In this document: in pieces, positions 1 through 7,210 of the stretch | How the letters are laid out: each line of letters opens with the position of its first letter | Position numbering within the stretch: position 1 is the stretch's first letter | Assembly: GCF_008795985.1 (NCBI RefSeq) | Contig: NZ_VMHP01000001.1 | Location: 1,550,001 to 1,614,000 of the forward strand | DNA from: Marinobacter halotolerans | GTDB taxonomy: Bacteria > Pseudomonadota > Gammaproteobacteria > Pseudomonadales > Oleiphilaceae | Direction: 5' to 3' | Length of the DNA: 64,000 nucleotides | Notes under the pieces: model-generated | Database searches by the model: none | Told to the model about the DNA's origin: nothing | Seen by the model: only the letters and a program-made list of their open reading frames with translations | Translations under genes and position numbers: made by a program

Positions 1-464
1 AGCTGTCCCAGGAAAGACTGGCACAGGCTATCCGGTCTGCCACCGTGGCGGAGCACCTGATCGATATTACTGTGGATTACACCTCTGACCGTGCGGCGTT
101 CGGCAAGACCATCGCCGACTTCCAGAACACCCAATTCAAAATCGCCGAGCTGAAAACAGATGCAGTTATCGGACGCGTCTTCACTGATGAGTGCATCAAG
201 AAATTCATTGACGGCGAACTGGACCAGGTCGATGCCGCCATGGCGAAAATGTGGTTGTCTAACCTGCATTGTCGAGTAGCAGACGAGTGCTTGCAGCTGT
301 TTGGTGGCTGGGGGTACATGTGGGAGTACCCTATTTCCCGAGCATTTGCCGATGCCCGCATCGTGAAGATCGCAGGTGGCTCAATCGAAATCATGAAACA
401 TATTATTGGCCGACACGTAATCAAGGAAGCGAAGAAAAGGAGGGGACAGCCAACGGGATCCTGA
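1..464 (+). CDS. acyl-CoA dehydrogenase, C-terminal part (gene starts before window)
   Basis: The reading frame is open from the window edge (first full codon at 3) to a TGA at 462-464, so only about 153 C-terminal residues are visible. They form the helical C-terminal domain of a flavin acyl-CoA dehydrogenase: a substrate/FAD segment around DRAAFGKTIADFQNTQFK, then QLFGGWGYMWEYP and the terminal helix with GGSIEIMK. These enzymes desaturate acyl-CoA at C2-C3 and pass electrons to ETF, which is encoded in the same island (13563-15245). The gene precedes badH-like and badI-like genes, so desaturation of an alicyclic acyl-CoA (AliB-like role) or of the ring-opened product is plausible. The missing N-terminus prevents a finer assignment. 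Confidence 0.85.
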   Translation, partial: LSQERLAQAIRSATVAEHLIDITVDYTSDRAAFGKTIADFQNTQFKIAELKTDAVIGRVFTDECIKKFIDGELDQVDAAMAKMWLSNLHCRVADECLQLFGGWGYMWEYPISRAFADARIVKIAGGSIEIMKHIIGRHVIKEAKKRRGQPTGS

Positions 465-488
465 ACGTTTGACGTTACTGTTGTTGTC

Positions 489-504
489 GGGCGTAAGCCC
501 TTTT
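489..504 (+). terminator. short hairpin with GTAA tetraloop after the dehydrogenase gene
   Basis: GGGC (489-492), GTAA loop (493-496) and GCCC (497-500) are followed by TTTT at 501-504. The stem is short but G+C-only, with a GNRA-type loop and a small T tract, 25 bp after the stop codon. It could terminate the upstream operon or be the first element of the larger structured segment that follows. Confidence 0.4.
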
Positions 505-578
505 GCCGGGGAGCTGACAGAAACCAAGTCAGAATAGTTACCTGCCGTCTCCACAGTAGGCCTCTCCCCGGCCTTTTT
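505..578 (+). ncRNA. possible three-way-junction RNA ending in a terminator
   Basis: GCCGGGGAG (505-513) is perfectly complementary to CTCCCCGGC (564-572), and a CTTTTT tract follows at 573-578. The roughly 50-nt interior holds a second hairpin, CTGAC (514-518) with GTCAG (528-532), and a weaker arm near 541-560. A closing stem with nested helices and a U tract suits a terminator with a complex loop, a small RNA or a 3' UTR element. A riboswitch for badH is less likely because badH appears to have its own promoter near 785-813. The stretch from 579 to 784 is A+T-rich and I see no gene in it. Confidence 0.35.
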
Positions 579-784
579 GCATCACTGGAGTTGTTAATAG
601 ACCTGCATGCTTTAAACCAACAAGTCCCCTAAACTCAGGCCCATCTTTTTAACACTGAAACTTCCGCCCGCCCTTGATGCTAAGAAATCTTCTAAAAAAC
701 TTTTATCAATATAGCAATACGTTAACACAGATTCAGAGTCCATTTATCCCCAGAAGAAGACACCCGTAGCCCCGGCATTATTTC

Positions 785-824
785 TTGCATTATGATCAAC
801 CAAAATGTAGTATGTATGCATACT
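785..824 (+). promoter_or_regulatory. predicted badH-operon promoter with palindromic operator 1
   Basis: A -35-like TTGCAT (785-790) and a -10-like TAGTAT (808-813) are separated by exactly 17 bp. A 16-bp operator-like site, AGTATGTATGCATACT (809-824), with inverted 6-bp arms AGTATG/CATACT, covers the -10. Three closely related palindromes sit at 8148-8163, 20057-20072 and 20223-20238. The placement predicts repression by a dimeric regulator, probably lifted by a CoA-thioester or acid, but the regulator gene is not in the window. Confidence 0.6.
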
Positions 825-869
825 TTAGTGATGCTTACTTGATATCCACACAACCAAAGAGGACCCATC

Positions 870-1637
870 ATGCGCGGATTGAAGGATAAAGTAGCCCTGG
901 TAACCGGAGCAGGCAGCGGTATCGGAAAATCCATTGCCTTACGCCTGGCTGAGGAAGGCATGCACGTCGGTATTCTTGATATTGATGAGGGAGCGTCTGA
1001 GGCCGTCGTTGCTGAAATCAAAAAAGCAGGCGGTACTGCTGACCACCAGAAGTGTGACATCACTGACTTTGATAATGTCACCACCGCAGTTGCCGCTATT
1101 GAAGGCCGTATCGGGCCCACCTGGTTGCTCGTCAACAATGCCGGCTGGGATCGCCCAATGCCATTCCTGAAAACCGAACCGGATTTCTGGCGCAAGGTGG
1201 TCGATATTAATTATCTCGGCCCACTTCACATGACCCGTGCCGTCGCGCCCGGCATGGTTGAACGCAACGGGGGTCGTATTGTCTTTATTGCTTCCGACGC
1301 CGGCCGCGTCGGCTCATCTGGTGAAGTTGTCTATTCCGGGTGTAAAGGCGCAACCATAGCGTTCGCCAAAGCACTTTCCCGCGAAGTTTCCCGCAAGAAC
1401 GTTTTGCTGAACTGCGTGTGCCCCGGCCCCACCAACACGCCGGCCATGGACGCCTTTGTAGGCACCGGCGAGGAAGGCCAGAAAATTCGCGACGCGATGG
1501 TGAGAGGTGTACCCCTGGGCCGGATTGGTGAGCCAGAAGATTACCCCGGACTTGTGGCGTTCTTCGCCAGTGACGATGCTTCCTTTATGACCGGCCAGAC
1601 CATCAGCGTGTCCGGCGGCCTGACAATGCATGGCTAA
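870..1637 (+). CDS. badH: BadH-like 2-hydroxycyclohexanecarboxyl-CoA dehydrogenase (SDR family)
   Basis: This 255-residue short-chain dehydrogenase has TGAGSGIG at 12-19 for NAD binding, NNAG at 89-92, catalytic Ser142, and Tyr155/Lys159 in the YSGCK motif. It resembles BadH of Rhodopseudomonas palustris in the stretches NNAGWD, KTEP, ASDAGRVGSSGE and VSGGLTM. BadH oxidises 2-hydroxycyclohexanecarboxyl-CoA to the 2-keto ester, the substrate of BadI, whose homologue follows directly. The ATG at 870 has a good AAAGAGGA site at 857-863. It is the first gene of a seven-gene run to 7154 behind a predicted promoter and operator. A substituted ring substrate is possible. Family and BadH resemblance are clear; the exact substrate is inferred. 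Confidence 0.8.
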   Translation: MRGLKDKVALVTGAGSGIGKSIALRLAEEGMHVGILDIDEGASEAVVAEIKKAGGTADHQKCDITDFDNVTTAVAAIEGRIGPTWLLVNNAGWDRPMPFLKTEPDFWRKVVDINYLGPLHMTRAVAPGMVERNGGRIVFIASDAGRVGSSGEVVYSGCKGATIAFAKALSREVSRKNVLLNCVCPGPTNTPAMDAFVGTGEEGQKIRDAMVRGVPLGRIGEPEDYPGLVAFFASDDASFMTGQTISVSGGLTMHG

Positions 1638-1671
1638 TGCCATTCCACTCCCACTTTAATTGGAGATAACC

Positions 1672-2466
1672 ATGAGCGACGAATTCAAAGACATCCTTTA
1701 CGAAGTTGGTGAAAATGCCGTTCGTATTACCATCAACCGCCCGGAAGTGTTTAACGCCTTTCGCTTACAGACCGTGGAAGAGCTGATTGTTGCGTTTCAG
1801 CGCGCCAATGAGGAAAAGTCGGTCAACACCGTTGTGCTTGCGGGCGCTGGCGACAAGGCATTCTGTACTGGCGGCGACCAGAAAGCGCATCTCTCGAAAG
1901 ATGGTCTCTACGGCCCTCGCGGTACCGTGGGCCTGCCAATTGAGGAGCTTCAAACCGCCATTCGCGATCTGCGTAAGGTATCCATTGCCCAGGTTCAGGG
2001 TTTCGCAATCGGTGGCGGCAACGTATTCGCCACTCTCTGCGACCTGACCATCGCTTCTGAAAAGGCGGTTTTCGGCCAGGTCGGCCCTAAAGTCGGCTCG
2101 GCCGATCCCGGCTGGGGCACCGCATTGCTTGCCCGCCACGTTGGTGAAAAGAAGGCCCGCGAGATCTGGTTCCGCTGCAAAAAATACAGCGCGCAGGAAG
2201 CCTGCGATATGGGGCTGGTGAACAAGGTTGTCCCCCATGAGAAGCTCGCAGAGGAAGTTGAAGAATGGGCTGCCGATATAAATCAGATGAGCCCCTCTGC
2301 TATTTCAATCTGTAAGCGCTCCTTTAACGCCGACAGCGAAAACATCCGCGGCATAAGCTTTATGGGTGTGCAATCGGTTAAGCACTACTACATGAGCGAG
2401 GAGTCCAAGGAAGGAGTTCGCGCATTCAACGAAAAGCGCAAACCTGACTTCAAGAAGTACGTGTAA
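1672..2466 (+). CDS. badI: BadI-like 2-ketocyclohexanecarboxyl-CoA hydrolase (ring opening)
   Basis: This 264-residue crotonase-fold protein belongs to the MenB/BadI branch. It has GDKAFCTGGDQ (60-70), GRGTVGLPIEELQTAIRD near 83-99, GGGN at 114-117 where hydratases carry a Glu, and GPKVGSADPGWGTA (138-151) with the branch-typical Ser/Asp pair. BadI adds water to the 2-keto alicyclic CoA ester and cleaves C1-C2, giving a pimelyl-CoA. Pairing with a BadH-like gene 34 bp upstream favours BadI over the naphthoate synthase MenB, and no menaquinone genes are nearby. I chose ATG 1672, preceded by TTGGAG, over an in-frame TTG at 1660. Confidence 0.8.
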   Translation: MSDEFKDILYEVGENAVRITINRPEVFNAFRLQTVEELIVAFQRANEEKSVNTVVLAGAGDKAFCTGGDQKAHLSKDGLYGPRGTVGLPIEELQTAIRDLRKVSIAQVQGFAIGGGNVFATLCDLTIASEKAVFGQVGPKVGSADPGWGTALLARHVGEKKAREIWFRCKKYSAQEACDMGLVNKVVPHEKLAEEVEEWAADINQMSPSAISICKRSFNADSENIRGISFMGVQSVKHYYMSEESKEGVRAFNEKRKPDFKKYV

Positions 2467-2540
2467 CTCTCAAAACAGTCCAAAGGCTGCACTATGATCG
2501 GTGCAGCCTTTCCTCCCACGGAACCTAAAAAAGCCGAGCC

Positions 2541-4040
2541 ATGTTTACCGACCCGAACCTCAAAGCAGAACTGAAATCCGAAGGCGTTATGGTTGCTGCC
2601 ATCGACATGCCAGGCCGCTCCATGAATGTGTTTTCTGCCGATATGATGGACTCACTGGAAAACCTGATGATAGAGGTTGAACAGAATCCGGATATCAGAG
2701 CCCTGGTGATTACGTCCGCCAAAAGTACTTTCCTTGCCGGCGCTGATCTGAGCATGATCAAGGTCTTTACGGAAAGAGCAGCAGGCGACTCGGACGAACA
2801 GCTCCATGATCTCTGCGGTCGGCTTGGCCGCCTGTTTTTAAGGCTTGAACAGATTGAAAAGCCCACTGTCGCCGCACTTAACGGTCTGGCGTTGGGCGGG
2901 GGTCTGGAGCTGGCACTGGCCTGCCACCAGCGCGTAGTTATAGACGACGACCGGGCTGTGCTGGGATTGCCCGAAATCAAGCTCGGGCTGCTGCCAGGTG
3001 CGGGAGGGACGCAACGCCTGCCACGGCTGGTTGGTAATGACACGGCCATCCATATGCTGCTGACAGGTCAGCCCGTAAACCCGAAGAAAGCACTTGAAAT
3101 CGGATTGGTGGACACCGTTGTCGAAGCGAACCGCTTGATCGACGAAGCCCGGAAACTGGCACTGTCGCCCGTTCGAACGAAGGCAAACTGGTACAACGAC
3201 GATTTCCGTGCTGAAGACATCAGCCTTGATGGTAACGACGGAAACCCCTACCGTTCTGTTTACGAAAGACTCGATATCCAGCCTGACACTTACAGACACT
3301 ACCCCGCCTACGACGCCATTATGGATTGTGTCACCAAGGGCTTGAAAATGCCCATGGACAAGGCCGTATCCTGGGAGATGGATGTTTTCGTCAAGCTGAT
3401 CAAGGATCGGGTCGCCGCCAACATGGTGCGGACGCTGTTCCTCGACCGTCAGCGCGCACAGAAACAAACTGCGGGTGTCGAAAGCCCGGCAGAACGCCTT
3501 GCCATTATTGGCCATTCGGATACATCGAAGCTGATTCGCCAGCTCGAAAAAGCTCGATTCGACATTATCAACGTCGATGAACTTACCGATGATGACCTGG
3601 TTTTGATTGCCAACGGCGAGAGTCTCCACAAAGGAATCCCGGTCAGGCTAATCACTGCAAGCTCAACACCGATAGCTGACAGCGAGGTTGGCCTCTGGCT
3701 CTCCCCGAAAACGACTGACGGACAAAGCGCGGAAATTTTTTGCAAGGGCCAGCCCAAAGATAGCCGAGCGCTGAACGCTGCACTTCTGATCGCTCGAAAG
3801 CTGGGTGCAGCTCCACTGCTGACACAACATTCCCACGCCTTGATGCCAATCCTCGCAGAGACCGTCCAATTGGCTACATCCGGTGACAACTCTCTGGATA
3901 AAGCATCGCAAATCGCCTCCGATTATGTTGAAACCAGCAGCAAGGCCGATCCCGATTTTGTTGATGTGGCCTGCGTGTTGGCTGGACTGTTTCCGGCGTG
4001 GAGTGGTGGCCCTTTCAAATACCGGGAACAGAAAGGCTAA
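2541..4040 (+). CDS. enoyl-CoA hydratase with degenerate 3-hydroxyacyl-CoA dehydrogenase-like C-terminus
   Basis: This 499-residue protein looks like a shortened FadB/FadJ-type multifunctional enzyme. Residues 10-200 form an intact crotonase domain with both catalytic glutamates, Glu123 (GGGLELALAC) and Glu145 (LPEIKLGLLPGAGGTQRLP). The rest is where the NAD-dependent 3-hydroxyacyl-CoA dehydrogenase should be. The Rossmann motif is eroded to LAIIGHSDTSK (320-330), without GxGxxG, and only the ending PAWSGGPFKY recalls FadB. It therefore probably hydrates an enoyl-CoA without oxidising the product, a job left to the SDR at 6228-7154. It lies 74 bp after badI. BadK- or PimF-like roles are possible. 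Confidence 0.75.
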   Translation: MFTDPNLKAELKSEGVMVAAIDMPGRSMNVFSADMMDSLENLMIEVEQNPDIRALVITSAKSTFLAGADLSMIKVFTERAAGDSDEQLHDLCGRLGRLFLRLEQIEKPTVAALNGLALGGGLELALACHQRVVIDDDRAVLGLPEIKLGLLPGAGGTQRLPRLVGNDTAIHMLLTGQPVNPKKALEIGLVDTVVEANRLIDEARKLALSPVRTKANWYNDDFRAEDISLDGNDGNPYRSVYERLDIQPDTYRHYPAYDAIMDCVTKGLKMPMDKAVSWEMDVFVKLIKDRVAANMVRTLFLDRQRAQKQTAGVESPAERLAIIGHSDTSKLIRQLEKARFDIINVDELTDDDLVLIANGESLHKGIPVRLITASSTPIADSEVGLWLSPKTTDGQSAEIFCKGQPKDSRALNAALLIARKLGAAPLLTQHSHALMPILAETVQLATSGDNSLDKASQIASDYVETSSKADPDFVDVACVLAGLFPAWSGGPFKYREQKG

Positions 4041-4056
4041 GCATGGAGGATCGTGC

Positions 4057-4473
4057 ATGACTGAAGATAATTATGTTGGCTATGAATACCCAACGTACGA
4101 CTTTACCGTCACGGAAGAGAGTTTGAATCGCTTCATGGTCGCCATAGGGAGACAACCCTCATCAGCAACGACGCCGGTAGCCCCCCCCACTTATCAAAAG
4201 GTTATCGAGGGTAAGGGCGATAGCTCCCGCAAGATCCTCGAGAATCTCGGCATTGACCTTAAGCGGGTGCTGCACGCAGAGCAAGAGTTTGACTATCTGG
4301 AGCCCATCACTGCCGGTGACCGGTTAGAGGTTTCACGAAGGGTGTCGGATCACTACTTCAAAAAGAATGGTACCCGTGAGTTTCTGGTTGTCGAGTCTGA
4401 AATTCGCAGGGCGCTCTTGCCCCAAATCCTGGTAGGAAGATCCCGTCAGGTCCTTATTCTTCGCCAAATCTAA
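4057..4473 (+). CDS. MaoC-like N-terminal (FAS1-type dehydratase) hotdog subunit
   Basis: The product is 138 residues, resembling the N-terminal hotdog half of two-domain MaoC hydratases: PPTYQKVIEGKG, the conserved LHAEQEFDYLEPITAGDRLEVS, and a C-terminal strand. It lacks the catalytic D-x-N-P-x-H motif, which the next gene has. Such split pairs form heteromeric (R)-specific enoyl-CoA hydratases, as ChsH1/ChsH2 do in steroid side-chain degradation. ATG 4057 follows a GGAGGA site and overlaps nothing, whereas an upstream in-frame start would overlap the previous gene. The gene sits 16 bp after 4040 and 17 bp before its presumed partner. Confidence 0.7.
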   Translation: MTEDNYVGYEYPTYDFTVTEESLNRFMVAIGRQPSSATTPVAPPTYQKVIEGKGDSSRKILENLGIDLKRVLHAEQEFDYLEPITAGDRLEVSRRVSDHYFKKNGTREFLVVESEIRRALLPQILVGRSRQVLILRQI

Positions 4474-4490
4474 GAACACGGAGACCGGGT

Positions 4491-4907
4491 ATGTCTTTAA
4501 GTTTGGAAGCACTAAAACCAGGAGATTTGGTCGCAGAGCGTGTTTTTGGCCCGATTACCGGAGACATGCTTGTTGCGTATGCCGAAGCCTCTGGTGACAG
4601 TAATCCACTCCATCTGGATCGTGACATCGCTCGTAAATCGGGTTTCGACGATGTGATTATCCACGGCATGCTGGGAATGGCGTTACTTGGGAACCTGCTA
4701 ACCGATGCTTTCCCGCAAGATAACCTAAAACGATTCAGTTCACGGTTCGTGTCGATCATGCCAGTGGAGAGCATAATTCTGTGCCGTGCTGAAATGGTGG
4801 AAAAAAGTGCCACCGCTGTTGTTCTCAAACTCGAAGCCAGCATTGACGGTACCGATAAAACAGTGATTACCGGCTCAGCCGACTTATCGCTTCCTGTTGC
4901 ATCCTGA
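4491..4907 (+). CDS. MaoC-like (R)-enoyl-CoA hydratase, catalytic subunit
   Basis: This 138-residue single hotdog protein carries the hydratase-2 signature YAEASGDSNPLHLD near residues 25-38, with the catalytic Asp and His, followed by GFDDVIIHGMLGMALL. It should hydrate trans-2-enoyl-CoA to the (R)-3-hydroxyacyl-CoA. The preceding gene encodes a hotdog without catalytic residues, so the two probably form a heterodimer that accepts a bulky or branched acyl chain. The SDR at 6228-7154, of the peroxisomal MFE-2 type, would oxidise the (R)-product. Confidence 0.8.
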   Translation: MSLSLEALKPGDLVAERVFGPITGDMLVAYAEASGDSNPLHLDRDIARKSGFDDVIIHGMLGMALLGNLLTDAFPQDNLKRFSSRFVSIMPVESIILCRAEMVEKSATAVVLKLEASIDGTDKTVITGSADLSLPVAS

Positions 4908-4920
4908 AAAGGATTTCGTT

Positions 4921-6177
4921 ATGCCAATGTCAGAAACTCTGAGTAATGTCGTCCAACGACTGCGACCAGGCATGACGGTCTACGTGCCCGGTGTTTCAGG
5001 TGAAAGCTTGGCCTTTTACAAAGCGCTTAAAGAAGCACCGGAGGCTTGCCGAGGAGTGCGCTTTGTTGGCGCCTTGTTCCCAGGGATAAACCAGTCAGAT
5101 TACTTGGGCCTCCATCCCGAGGCCTGTCAGCGCAATTATTTTATGCTCCCCGGTCTTCGTAAAGGACTGGCAGATGGCCGCGCAGAAATCCTGCCTCTGG
5201 ACTATCCCGGCATTTTTCGTGACCTCCAACAAAACGTCGAGATTGATGTGGCCATTGCCCAGGTAACGGCTCCGGACGCCCAAGGGTTCTGCTCACTGGG
5301 GCTCTCGCAGGACTTCATACCTGCTGTCTGGGGCAAAGCCAAGATCAAGGTGCTTCACATCAACCCTGCCTTGCCCAGAACACAGGGCTCATTCCGTATC
5401 CGCTTTCGTGATGCGGATGTCTGCTGTGAGGAACCATCCGATCTGGTCACCTACAGCAAAGCAGTTCCTGAATCGCTCCAGCACGATATCGCCGGCCATG
5501 TAGTGAACCTGGTTAACGATGGCGACACACTGGAACTGGGAATCGGCAAACTTCCCTCTGCCATTGTGGAGGGCCTCACCTCCCATCGAGACCTGAAGGT
5601 CTATTCGGGAATGGTCTTGCCCAGTGTCACCCATTTGATAGATAGCGGCAGCATAAAAGGATGGGGAGCTGTGCGGGCTGGCGTTGCCCTGGGTGATTTG
5701 GAGTTTTACAAGCGACTTGGCGAAGATCCCACTTTCTATTTCCAGCCGGTCAGCGAAAGCCATAGCCTCCAGAGGATTGCAGAAATTCCTGGCTTCTGTG
5801 CCATAAATTCCGCCGTGGAAGTCGATCTTTTCGGGCAGGTGAACTCCGATTCTGTAAAGGGCCGCCAACTTGCCGGTGTGGGCGGTCTCCCCAGTTTTGT
5901 CGGTGGTGCGCGCCTGTCTCAAGGAGGACGCTCAATCATCGTCCTGCCCTCTATGACAGACAACCAGAAATACACCCGCATCGTGCCCGCGCTCTCCAGC
6001 AAGTGCTGCACCGCCCTGCCCAGACACGACGCCGACTACGTTATTACCGAATACGGAGTCGCCAGCCTGCGCGGGCTATCCATACATAAACGCGCCGAAG
6101 CATTGATTTCCATTGCCGCTCCATCAAGAAGAGATGAACTGTTCGAGGAGTGGCAGGCCATTATCAGGGGACTGTAG
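4921..6177 (+). CDS. acetyl-CoA hydrolase/CoA-transferase family protein
   Basis: The 418-residue protein is a complete family-I CoA-transferase of the acetyl-CoA hydrolase/transferase type. Visible markers are LELGIGKLPSAIVEGL, then INSAVEVDLFGQVNSD with probable catalytic Glu300, VGGLPSFVGGA, and YVITEYGVASLRG. It would move CoA between acyl groups through a glutamyl-CoA intermediate. In this operon it could activate the incoming acid or a dicarboxylate or oxo-acid released by the pathway, using acetyl- or succinyl-CoA. ATG 4921 follows AAAAGGA, and an in-frame ATG lies at 4927. The substrate is not readable from sequence. Confidence 0.8.
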   Translation: MPMSETLSNVVQRLRPGMTVYVPGVSGESLAFYKALKEAPEACRGVRFVGALFPGINQSDYLGLHPEACQRNYFMLPGLRKGLADGRAEILPLDYPGIFRDLQQNVEIDVAIAQVTAPDAQGFCSLGLSQDFIPAVWGKAKIKVLHINPALPRTQGSFRIRFRDADVCCEEPSDLVTYSKAVPESLQHDIAGHVVNLVNDGDTLELGIGKLPSAIVEGLTSHRDLKVYSGMVLPSVTHLIDSGSIKGWGAVRAGVALGDLEFYKRLGEDPTFYFQPVSESHSLQRIAEIPGFCAINSAVEVDLFGQVNSDSVKGRQLAGVGGLPSFVGGARLSQGGRSIIVLPSMTDNQKYTRIVPALSSKCCTALPRHDADYVITEYGVASLRGLSIHKRAEALISIAAPSRRDELFEEWQAIIRGL

Positions 6178-6227
6178 CGCCCCCACAATCTACCACTAAT
6201 CATCCCCAAGCCAAGTAAGGAGGGAAT

Positions 6228-7154
6228 ATGAGTAACCGATCAGAGGGTGTACTGGCTGGAAAAGTAGCGTTAGTCACCGGTGCCGGACGCGGCATTGGCC
6301 GTAGCATAGCCGTGGAACTTGCCGCCGCAGGTGCCAAAGTCGTGGTGAACGATCTCGGCGTTGCCCTTGATGGTGACCCTACCAACGAATCGCCAGCCGA
6401 TGCCGTGGTTACCGAAATCCAGAATGCCGGTGGCGAGGCTGTTGCGGACAAGAATTCCGTCGCAGAATGGAGTCAGGCTCAGCAAATGGTGCAAACCGCT
6501 GTCGACAAATTTGGCCAGATCGATATCGTTGTTAATAACGCAGGTAATCTAAAGGACGTGATCTTCCACAAGATGTCGGAAGAAGAATTCGACGCAGTGA
6601 TTACCGTCCACCTCAAAGGCAGCTTCAACGTCAGTCGAGCTGCAGCGCCGCATTTCAAGGCACAGGCGTCCGGTTGCTTCATCCACATGGCCTCAACATC
6701 CGGCTTGATCGGGAACTTCGGCCAGGTGAACTACTGTGCCGCCAAAATGGGTATCGTGGGGATGTCCAAAGCCATTGCCCTGGATATGCAGAAGTTTGGC
6801 GTACGCTCCAACGCGATTGCTCCTTTTGCCTGGACCCGTATGGTCAGCTCAATTCCGGATGAAACCCCGGAACAGAAGAAGCGTGTGGAAGGCCTCAAGA
6901 AATTGATTCCGGAGAAAATTGCACCTTTCGTAGCAGCATTGGCAAGCGATCAGGCCGCCCATGTATCCGGCCAAATTTTTGGCGTCAGGAATAACGAGAT
7001 TTATCTCTTCTCCCAGCCACGACCAATCCGGACCGCCCATACCTCTGATGGCTGGACACCGGAAACCATCCTGGAGCGGGTGTTCCCGATGTTCGAAAGC
7101 GATTTCTATGCCCTGCATCGTTCGGGTGAAGTCTTTACCTGGGACCCGGTGTAA
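6228..7154 (+). CDS. MFE-2-type short-chain 3-hydroxyacyl-CoA dehydrogenase
   Basis: This 308-residue SDR has TGAGRGIGRS near residue 17 for NAD binding, NDLG after the second strand, NNAG near 105, catalytic Ser in MASTSG, and Tyr/Lys in YCAAK. The long C-terminal extension ending VFTWDPV is typical of enzymes resembling the dehydrogenase part of peroxisomal multifunctional enzyme 2, which oxidise (R)-3-hydroxyacyl-CoA. It is the natural partner of the MaoC pair in the same operon and compensates for the eroded dehydrogenase half at 2541-4040. A GGAGGGAAT ribosome site precedes ATG 6228. A hairpin follows the gene. Confidence 0.75.
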   Translation: MSNRSEGVLAGKVALVTGAGRGIGRSIAVELAAAGAKVVVNDLGVALDGDPTNESPADAVVTEIQNAGGEAVADKNSVAEWSQAQQMVQTAVDKFGQIDIVVNNAGNLKDVIFHKMSEEEFDAVITVHLKGSFNVSRAAAPHFKAQASGCFIHMASTSGLIGNFGQVNYCAAKMGIVGMSKAIALDMQKFGVRSNAIAPFAWTRMVSSIPDETPEQKKRVEGLKKLIPEKIAPFVAALASDQAAHVSGQIFGVRNNEIYLFSQPRPIRTAHTSDGWTPETILERVFPMFESDFYALHRSGEVFTWDPV

Positions 7155-7173
7155 CGCAAAGAGCGTTATTTTT

Positions 7174-7193
7174 AGGAGCCTCCGGGCTCCTTT
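7174..7193 (+). terminator. hairpin between convergent genes
   Basis: AGGAGCC (7174-7180), TCCG loop and GGCTCCT (7185-7191) form a 7-bp stem ending in a short T tract, 19 bp after the SDR stop codon. It probably ends the badH operon and separates it from the convergent lyase gene. Confidence 0.6.
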
Positions 7194-7210
7194 CAGTTAT
7201 CTGCAAGCAC

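Noticed and set aside
1672-2466. Reading the BadI-like protein as naphthoate synthase MenB.
   Set aside because: The fold branch is shared, but the badH-like partner, the absence of men genes and the specific local similarity to BadI favour ring hydrolysis.
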